A stretch of DNA of 64,000 nucleotides from Phocaeicola coprophilus (GTDB lineage Bacteria; Bacteroidota; Bacteroidia; Bacteroidales; Bacteroidaceae): positions 1-64,000 of the forward strand of contig JACJJM010000006.1 of the NCBI GenBank assembly GCA_016900015.1, in the 5' to 3' direction. Position numbers and translations under genes: made by a program. Of this stretch, positions 58,213 through 64,000 are shown one piece after another (position 1 is the stretch's first letter; every line of letters starts with the position of its first letter). The notes under the pieces are model-generated. The model was not told where the DNA came from. It did not search any database and saw only the letters and a list, made by a program, of their open reading frames with translations.

Positions 58213-59055
58213 TCAGCGCAGGTCGGTGATGGCCGAGAAGTCCTGGTCGCCATAATCCAAGTTTTCGCCGCCCATGCCCCAGATGAACGTGTAGTTGTGC
58301 GTGGCGGCAGCGCTGTGGATGGACCATTCGGGCGAAAGCACGGCCTGCTCGCCCTGCATCCAGACGTGGCGCGTCTCGCTGACCTCGCCCATCAGGTGGC
58401 ACACGGCCTGGTCCTCAGGCAGTTCGAAATAGAAGTAAGCCTCCATGCGGCGGCTGTGCACGTGGGCCGGCATGGTGTTCCACACCGAGCCGGGTTGCAG
58501 CTCGGTCATGCCCATCTGAAGCTGGCAGGTGGGAAGCACCTGGCTGACGAGCATGCGGTTGATGATGCGGTGGTTCGAGCCTTCGAGCGAGCCAAGCTCC
58601 ATGCAGTCGGCATCGGCCTTCGTCACCTTGCGGTCGGGGTAGGTGCAGTGTGCCGTCGTGGAGTTGAAATAGAACTTCGCCGGACGGGCTGCATCCTTGC
58701 TCTCGAACGTGATGTCGCGCTCGCCGCGCCCCAGGTAGAGAGCCTCCTTGTAGTCCAGCTCGAACACGGCGTCGCCCGCGCGGACGATGCCCGGTCCGCC
58801 GACATTGAAAATGCCCACCTCGCGGCGCGTGGTGAAGTGGGGTGCCTTCAGGGGGTCGATGGCCTCCAGCGTGAGCACTTCGGAGACCGGCTGTGCGCCG
58901 CCCACAATCATGCGGTCGTACATGGAGTAGACCATGTTGACCTCGTCGGGCGTGAAGACATGTTCGATGAGGAAGTCGCGGCGGATGCGCGCGGTGTCAT
59001 AATGCTTGGCATCCTCGGGATGCGCCGCATAGCGTATTTCGTAATTTGTTTTCAT
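58213..59055 (-). CDS. kduI: 5-dehydro-4-deoxy-D-glucuronate isomerase
   Basis: 280 residues. Cupin zinc site visible as HVHSRRMEAYFYFE (H-x-H...E) with a later H in WSIHSA. Converts 5-keto-4-deoxyuronate (from pectin lyase/GH105 products) to 2,5-diketo-3-deoxygluconate. First gene of the kduI-kduD unit. Confidence 0.95.
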   Translation of the reverse strand: MKTNYEIRYAAHPEDAKHYDTARIRRDFLIEHVFTPDEVNMVYSMYDRMIVGGAQPVSEVLTLEAIDPLKAPHFTTRREVGIFNVGGPGIVRAGDAVFELDYKEALYLGRGERDITFESKDAARPAKFYFNSTTAHCTYPDRKVTKADADCMELGSLEGSNHRIINRMLVSQVLPTCQLQMGMTELQPGSVWNTMPAHVHSRRMEAYFYFELPEDQAVCHLMGEVSETRHVWMQGEQAVLSPEWSIHSAAATHNYTFIWGMGGENLDYGDQDFSAITDLR

Positions 59056-59086
59056 CGTTAGAACTTTGTACTGTAAACATTTTCCA

Positions 59087-59094
59087 CAAAGATA
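59087..59094 (-). promoter_or_regulatory. kduI -7 box
   Basis: Reverse complement TATCTTTG, 32 bases upstream of the start. Confidence 0.65.
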
Positions 59095-59202
59095 AGGATT
59101 TCTTGCCGTCCTGTGAAACTTTTCGGAGAAATAAATATGCAGGGACGAAGACAGACATCCCGCCGGTGTCTGCCGACGGGCGCTCCACGGACTCCGCGAG
59201 CA

Positions 59203-59278
59203 GTCTTAAGGGTAGCCGACCACGCCTTCCTTTCCATGGTCGGCTACCCTCCTTTCCGTCCCCGGGCGGAGTTAAGGC
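59203..59278. repeat. GC-rich intergenic repeat (GGACGGAAAGGA family), copy F
   Basis: TTAAGGGTAGCCGACCACG, CCATGGTCGGCTACCCTCC, CCGGGCGGAGTTAAGG words. The 400-base gap before 59459 contains this repeat and an AT-rich leader, no gene. Confidence 0.65.
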
Positions 59279-59458
59279 TTTGGTCGAAACGAAAAAAGAG
59301 GTGAAAGCAACGCGGAAAAGACTGAATTCCGGAATCCTATTTCTCGTCAACATGTGTTTTACAACATACGTTTTTTCTTGGCATTATCACTTATTACACT
59401 TAACATTGCAAATATTAACAGCTATTATACATTTTAATCCTCTCAAAACCTTTTTTAT

Positions 59459-60202
59459 ATGAAACCAACGTATTTACTTTTAATTATGGCCCTAATTTTT
59501 ATGGCATGTAGTGACCAATATGAACAAACAGTCAATGAGAGTATACAGACATATACACTCCAAACATTAGCAAAAGACACAAAGCCTTTTGAATTTGGAA
59601 AAAAATATGCTATATATGAAATTCCTAACGACGTCTACAATTATATCAATCGTGATAGTTTAGATGCTTTCATTTTTTCCAATCTGCCTCAAATGGACAG
59701 CATTGCTTTTTATAAAATAAATGATTTCAAAAAATTACATGAAAATGAAATTCATATAACAAGAAATACCAACGATGATGACGATGACGACGACGATGAT
59801 GATGATGATCCTAACATCTATCGTCTCGGTTCATATAATAACTTATTTGCATTATATCTTCGTGTACAAGGTAGAATAATCTCTACCAATCCTGTAGAAT
59901 ATGATGTATATCTCGATTTCTTTATAGAACAACTATCTTTAAAAACAGAAGCTTTTTTCGTAATAGAAGAAACTAACATCACAAATCTTATTGCTTATTA
60001 TGATCCTTGTTTGCCTGTTCCCCCCGATTTTACAGAACCATGTGAAGAAGGAATGAAAGTTATTTTTAACGCAAACGGTGTTATTGTTCAATATTCAATG
60101 ATATCTGCTGTCATTCCAGACTATAAATATATACGGTATCGCTTTGATGCTATGGGAGATTTACCATGGGGTGCATATGCAACTATCCAACAAAGCAAAT
60201 GA
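59459..60202 (+). CDS. Lipoprotein with poly-aspartate tract (paralogue of next gene)
   Basis: 247 residues, AT-rich. Signal with lipobox FMAC (Cys 17). Residues 106-117 are twelve aspartates in a row, encoded by a GAT/GAC run (59774-59809). Segment GKKYAIYEIPNDVYNYINRD matches GTKYAIKDIPEAYFLFVEH of the next gene, so the two are distant paralogues. Secreted, function unknown; the acid stretch could bind calcium. Overlaps the next start. Confidence 0.75.
   Translation: MKPTYLLLIMALIFMACSDQYEQTVNESIQTYTLQTLAKDTKPFEFGKKYAIYEIPNDVYNYINRDSLDAFIFSNLPQMDSIAFYKINDFKKLHENEIHITRNTNDDDDDDDDDDDDPNIYRLGSYNNLFALYLRVQGRIISTNPVEYDVYLDFFIEQLSLKTEAFFVIEETNITNLIAYYDPCLPVPPDFTEPCEEGMKVIFNANGVIVQYSMISAVIPDYKYIRYRFDAMGDLPWGAYATIQQSK
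59774..59809 (+). repeat. GAT/GAC trinucleotide run encoding 12 Asp
   Basis: Twelve GAT or GAC codons without interruption; in-frame length changes are likely by slippage. Confidence 0.85.
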
Positions 60203-61020
60203 TAAAAATGAGAAGCAAATCTTATTTATATGCCGTCGTCTTCCTGTCAGGCCTCCTTTGTGTCGTACTAAAGGCCTCAGCTCAAAACGTCCAAATTTAC
60301 TCCCAAGAATGCCCTACCTTCTTTGAGGGAGACTCGCTCTATCTGCGTTATGGCACGAAATATGCTATCAAAGACATTCCGGAAGCCTATTTTCTGTTCG
60401 TCGAACACGCATTAGGAAGGCAGGTCTCGCGCGACAGCATATTGGAGGACATGTCGGAAAACGGACAAAAAGACAGTGTGCGGCTCATGGCCCCGCGCAA
60501 CATGATTCGAATAAATAAAGTGGATTATGTAATTGTGAAGAAAGAAGACCCGGAGTTACAAGGCTTCGTGAACGACGGTGGCACGTGCCCCTATGTGGAA
60601 AACGGCGCGTGGCTTTTCGACCTTTCCTACAAAGCACGCTTCAGCACCCGGATGAGGCCGACACTATGCAATCTACTGGTTATCAATATTAAAAACTATG
60701 ACCCATCGTTCACTCATCTTGAGTTTCGCAACGTGACAGCCCGCATCTCTCCTCACTATCCACCTGGCCTTAAGAGCCGGGCAAACAGAAATCGGATGAC
60801 CCTCAGCCGCATCACACAAATTGACGATGCTGCAACACTCAAGTCGAAACCCTCAGAGGTCATGGATTTGGACATCATAGGCGAGATTCATGGCGAACGC
60901 ATCCTGCCCGACGGCACTTTCATCGTGGGCAAGTTATATGACTTCCGCATCCACACCCGACGAGACGACTCACGCGACTTGAATTATATCCGCCCCTACC
61001 TTCCTTTTAAGGAAGAATGA
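60199..61020 (+). CDS. Secreted protein, paralogue of 59459 gene
   Basis: 273 residues. Signal peptide (RSKSYLYAVVFLSGLLCVVL then KASAQ) with a probable cut after AQ, near residue 29. Contains the KYAIKDIPE element shared with the upstream lipoprotein, and VEHALGRQVSRDSI. No known domain. Starts within the stop region of the previous gene (ATGA), so coupled. Less AT-rich than its partner. The converging dacB gene ends 10 bases beyond its stop. Confidence 0.7.
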   Translation: MIKMRSKSYLYAVVFLSGLLCVVLKASAQNVQIYSQECPTFFEGDSLYLRYGTKYAIKDIPEAYFLFVEHALGRQVSRDSILEDMSENGQKDSVRLMAPRNMIRINKVDYVIVKKEDPELQGFVNDGGTCPYVENGAWLFDLSYKARFSTRMRPTLCNLLVINIKNYDPSFTHLEFRNVTARISPHYPPGLKSRANRNRMTLSRITQIDDAATLKSKPSEVMDLDIIGEIHGERILPDGTFIVGKLYDFRIHTRRDDSRDLNYIRPYLPFKEE

Positions 61021-61030
61021 AGCCCTGCAC

Positions 61031-62431
61031 TCACCGGCACAGTTCCGTGCAGACCTTGTCCTGGAACGCACGCGCACGGGAGCCCTTCAGCACATTCTGG
61101 TTGATGATGACGAAAGCCAGCAGACGGCCGTCGGCCGCACGGGCATAGCCGGCCAGCGAACTGACTCCCGTGACGGTGCCCGTCTTGGCATGGACGCGTC
61201 CGGCTGCGGGCGTGCCCTTCATGCGGTGGGCCAGCGTGCCGTCCACGCCGGACGTGGGAAGGGCGCGTTTCAGGGGAGCAAACACTTCCGGATGGCGGTG
61301 GGCATGGATGAGAAAGGAGAGCAGGAGGTCGGGCGACACGTAGTTGTAGAGCGAGACGCCGCTGCCGTCGGCGATGCTGTATGCCTCCGGGTCAAGGCCG
61401 AGCGCGGTGATTTGCGCCTCGATGGCCTCGACAGCGTCGGCTGCCGTGACGGGGCGTTCGGGATGGAGCCTGCGGCCCAGGTGGTAGAACAAGGCTTCAG
61501 CCGAGAGGTTGTCACTCTCCTTCAAGGCCTGCATGAGCACGTCGGCGAGCGGGCGGGCGATGACACCCAGGCTGCGGGCACCGCCCGGGACACGGCCTGA
61601 AGCATATGGCCCGACGGAGATGCCGGCCTGCTGGAGGCGTTCGGTGAAGACGTAGAGGAAGTAGTGTCCCGAGCCGAAAAGGGGGATGTCCTTCGTCACG
61701 GTGCGGTCGGCGTTGCCCGTCACGCGGATTTCATTGCTCTGGTACATCCAGTCACGGGCGACCGTGAGCCGTCCGGCAGAGGGAGTCCGGCTCAGGGCCT
61801 CGTTCGCGACGGTGTAGAATGCCGAAGCGGGCGACACGGTGACTTGCGGTCGCACGCCCTTGCTGCCCGGACGGACCGTGACACGGACGCATCCCTTGCG
61901 GTACATCAGCGGGGAGAGGCAGGGCTGGAAGTCGAAGCGGGCGTCGTCCCACGACCAGCCTTCGCCGTAGTAGAGCGAGTCCTTCATCGACACGTCCCCC
62001 ACGACACAGCCCGCGATGCTGCGTATGCCGGCCAGGCGCACACAGTCCACGAGCCGCTGCATGTCTTCATCGCCAAACTCCGAATCGAAGCCCCCGCGCA
62101 CATACAGATTGCCCTGAAGCGTGCCGTCCGTGACCGGGCCGTCGGCAAACAGCTCCGTGCAGAGGGCATAACCCGTGCCAAGCTGCGTGAGGGCCGTGAT
62201 GCCGGTGATGAGTTTCTCGACCGACGCCGGCCGGTAGAGCTTCTTGTCCTGATAGGCGAACACAGGCCGGTCGTTCGTAAGGTCATACACCGCGATGCCC
62301 ACTTCGGAAGCGGCGAGCGCGGGATCGCCCATCAGACGTTGCAGACGTTCGGGGAGCGGCTGGGCCGCAGTCAGGAGGGCTGCCCATAAAAAACCTGTCA
62401 AGAGGGCCGCCAGACGAAAAAATGATGTCAT
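61031..62431 (-). CDS. dacB: D-alanyl-D-alanine carboxypeptidase/endopeptidase (PBP4, DacB-type)
   Basis: 466 residues. Signal peptide (about 1-23), SxxK nucleophile PASVEKL (S70, K73), SDN (about 306) and HAKTGTVTG for the KTG motif. Peptidase S13 family: trims and cleaves peptidoglycan cross-links in the periplasm. Complete. Converges with the paralogue pair. Confidence 0.94.
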   Translation of the reverse strand: MTSFFRLAALLTGFLWAALLTAAQPLPERLQRLMGDPALAASEVGIAVYDLTNDRPVFAYQDKKLYRPASVEKLITGITALTQLGTGYALCTELFADGPVTDGTLQGNLYVRGGFDSEFGDEDMQRLVDCVRLAGIRSIAGCVVGDVSMKDSLYYGEGWSWDDARFDFQPCLSPLMYRKGCVRVTVRPGSKGVRPQVTVSPASAFYTVANEALSRTPSAGRLTVARDWMYQSNEIRVTGNADRTVTKDIPLFGSGHYFLYVFTERLQQAGISVGPYASGRVPGGARSLGVIARPLADVLMQALKESDNLSAEALFYHLGRRLHPERPVTAADAVEAIEAQITALGLDPEAYSIADGSGVSLYNYVSPDLLLSFLIHAHRHPEVFAPLKRALPTSGVDGTLAHRMKGTPAAGRVHAKTGTVTGVSSLAGYARAADGRLLAFVIINQNVLKGSRARAFQDKVCTELCR

Positions 62432-62443
62432 AGATGTCTTGTT

Positions 62444-62860
62444 TTAATTGGCATGTGAATGTATATCCTTGTTTATGCGCCGCTTCAGTTCCGCGACGAA
62501 ATCCTCTTCCCGCACCGGCATCACGGCGACGCATTTCCCATCGCCATAGACCACCAGCAGGTAAGAAAACAAGCTGTGCCTGCCCGCCCGCAGACGGCGA
62601 ATCCGCTCGACCCGGCGCAGGCCGGACAGGGGGATGTCAAGCCGGCGCGAGAAACGCCCGTGGCTGACGACGAGCCGGCCGTCAGCCGTCACGGTATAGG
62701 TCGTGTGGATGATGCGCTCGACAGCGACCACCAGCAGCAGGAGTGTCAGGGCCGCGCAGAGGCCCATGCGGTGCAGGAAGGAGAAACAGACTCCCACGAC
62801 GAGCACCGCGAGAAAGAGATACATCAGAAAATGTATGCGTGCGTGAAAGACTTTATCCAT
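62444..62860 (-). CDS. PH-domain-like small membrane protein
   Basis: 138 residues (141 from 62869). Two close hydrophobic helices (about 10-50), then a PH-like (YdbT/DUF304-type) domain: YTVTADGRLVVSHGRFSRRLDIPLSGLRRVER. Such proteins are membrane-associated, function unclear. A near-consensus box (reverse of 62880-62887, TAACTTGC) lies just upstream, and its stop is 13 bases from the dacB start, so the two may be one transcript. Confidence 0.7.
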   Translation of the reverse strand: MDKVFHARIHFLMYLFLAVLVVGVCFSFLHRMGLCAALTLLLLVVAVERIIHTTYTVTADGRLVVSHGRFSRRLDIPLSGLRRVERIRRLRAGRHSLFSYLLVVYGDGKCVAVMPVREEDFVAELKRRINKDIHSHAN

Positions 62861-62940
62861 CGGAAACATTGTTTGGGCCGCAAGTTACAAAATCTATGAA
62901 GAAAACCAGCATGCCGCTATCAAGGAAAAGCACTTTTTAG

Positions 62941-62948
62941 TAGCTTTG
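62941..62948 (+). promoter_or_regulatory. nadB -7 box
   Basis: TAGCTTTG, 26 bases before the nadB ATG. Confidence 0.65.
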
Positions 62949-62973
62949 CAGCCTGTAGATACAACAAACACCC

Positions 62974-64000
62974 ATGATTCACAAATACGATTATCTGGTT
63001 ATCGGCTCGGGCATCGCAGGCATGAGCTTTGCCCTGAAAGTGGCCGAAAAAGGCAAGTCCGTCGCCATCATCTGCAAGACGGAGCTGGAAGAAGCCAACA
63101 CTTACTTTGCGCAGGGAGGCATCGCCTCGGTGACCAACCTCCAAGTGGACAATTTCGAGAAACACATCCACGACACGATGGTGGCAGGCGACTGGATCAA
63201 CGACCGTGCGGCCGTGGAGATGGTCGTGCGCCGCGCGCCCTCGCAGATCGAGGAGCTCATCCGCTGGGGAGTGGAATTCGACAAAAACGAATCGGGCGAA
63301 TTTGACTTGCACCGCGAAGGCGGACACTCGGAATTCCGCATACTGCACCACAAGGACAACACGGGAGCAGAAATACAGACCAGCCTCATCCGAGCCATCC
63401 AGAGCCATCCGAACATACACATCTTCAACCATCACTTCGCCGTCGAAATCATCACCCAGCACCACCTGGGCATTATCGTCACACGCTACACGCCCGGCAT
63501 ACGCTGCTTCGGAGCATACGTGCTCAACGAAGACACCGGACACGTCGACACCTTCCTCTCACGCATCACCGTGATGGCCACAGGAGGCTGCGAAGCGGTC
63601 TACCGCAACACGACGAACCCGCTCGTGGCCACAGGCGACGGCATCGCCATGGTCTACCGCGCCAAGGGAGCTGTGAAAAACATGGAGTTCATCCAGTTCC
63701 ACCCCACGGCCCTCTTCCACCCCGGCGACCGCCCCTGCTTCCTCATCACCGAAGCCATGCGCGGCTACGGAGGCGTCCTCCGCACACTCGACGGCAAGGA
63801 ATTCATGCAGAAATATGACGAACGACTCTCGCTCGCCCCGCGCGACATTGTCGCACGCGCCATCGACAACGAGATGAAACAACGCGGCGAAGACCACGTC
63901 TATCTCGACGTCACCCACAAAGACCCCGAGGAGACGAAACGCCACTTCCCGAACATCTACCAGAAATGCCTCAGCATCGGCATCGACATCACGAAAGACT
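62974..64000 (+). CDS. nadB: L-aspartate oxidase, N-terminal part (runs off window)
   Basis: 342 codons visible, no stop before the edge. FAD motif GSGIAGM (11-17), FAQGGIA, HREGGHSEFRILH, VMATGGCEAVY, and LAPRDIVARA with Arg 290 matching the catalytic arginine position of E. coli NadB. It oxidises aspartate to iminoaspartate, the first step of quinolinate and NAD synthesis, using fumarate under anaerobiosis. Confidence 0.94.
   Translation, partial: MIHKYDYLVIGSGIAGMSFALKVAEKGKSVAIICKTELEEANTYFAQGGIASVTNLQVDNFEKHIHDTMVAGDWINDRAAVEMVVRRAPSQIEELIRWGVEFDKNESGEFDLHREGGHSEFRILHHKDNTGAEIQTSLIRAIQSHPNIHIFNHHFAVEIITQHHLGIIVTRYTPGIRCFGAYVLNEDTGHVDTFLSRITVMATGGCEAVYRNTTNPLVATGDGIAMVYRAKGAVKNMEFIQFHPTALFHPGDRPCFLITEAMRGYGGVLRTLDGKEFMQKYDERLSLAPRDIVARAIDNEMKQRGEDHVYLDVTHKDPEETKRHFPNIYQKCLSIGIDITKD

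Overview
The window is a chromosomal piece from a GC-rich member of the order Bacteroidales (Bacteroidota). The evidence is the promoter grammar (TAnnTTTG -7 boxes, some with TTTG about 20 bases upstream, before most transcription units), the general absence of strong Shine-Dalgarno sites, and Bacteroidales-typical genes: a smalltalk peptide next to an HU-like protein, a DUF4271-hemD pair, an rnpA-yidD-tatD-tyrS block, SusD-era style lipoproteins, and a SAM-II-type leader before metK. I cannot fix the genus from sequence alone.

Layout. 1-8.1 kb: end of an Rpn-family nuclease gene, dusB, small membrane and acetyltransferase genes, a U32 (Fe-S) protein, an acidic PepSY-like secreted protein, then an HU/smalltalk/zinc-finger/Lin1244-like accessory cluster. 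8.2-13.2 kb: one tight operon with a membrane polyferredoxin carrying an internal twin-arginine motif, a Tat-lipoprotein aldo/keto reductase, a DUF1893 protein, an ECF S-component and tatA-tatC, so the Tat translocon is encoded with its probable substrates. 13.2-20.2 kb: second Rpn nuclease, divergent AraC regulator/MFS drug-type transporter, a large RING-like/TerD-like protein, a short tRNA-like RNA and a small AT-rich gene. 20.2-27.9 kb: pnp, thioredoxin-fold lipoprotein, greA (with terminator-like leader), HIT protein, HigB/HigA-type toxin-antitoxin, mannose-1-phosphate guanylyltransferase, mscL and tRNA-Leu.

28.1-36.9 kb is a strikingly AT-rich island directly behind tRNA-Leu(CAA). It holds a minus-strand operon of two micro-peptides, a 75-residue membrane peptide, an AlbA_2/Schlafen-type protein, a membrane-anchored S41 peptidase and an unknown protein, with a perfect 14-bp hairpin after each micro-peptide gene. 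It also holds a broken YhcG nuclease fused to the tail of a mobilisation protein, a uracil-DNA-glycosylase-like large protein and a frameshifted zinc-ribbon gene. This is the best candidate for an undescribed system.

36.9-49.4 kb returns to core genes: an AmmeMemoRadiSam pair (radical SAM plus a secreted Memo-AMMECR1 fusion), rnr, an epimerase, a PAP2 protein, a GH105-like lipoprotein, SAM-II riboswitch-metK, LOG, DUF4271 and hemD. 49.5-53.3 kb is a degenerate efflux region (frameshifted TolC-like gene, RND pump with its centre deleted, 5'-truncated MATE) interrupting the hemD-rnpA neighbourhood, with a 192-bp element having 17-bp terminal inverted repeats. 53.5-64 kb: rnpA, yidD, tatD-like, acetyltransferase, tyrS, tRNA-Gln, transposase remnant, kduD-kduI (with the GH105 protein, pectin-type uronate use), two paralogous secreted proteins, dacB, a PH-like membrane protein and the start of nadB.

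Several dispersed non-coding repeat families recur in the intergenic gaps: an 86-89 bp palindrome, GC-rich 'GGACGGAAAGGA' blocks, AATGAAGAAT hairpins, ATTGTCAATT repeats, and the inverted-repeat element near 2.5 and 52.1 kb. No rRNA, CRISPR array or complete insertion sequence was seen.
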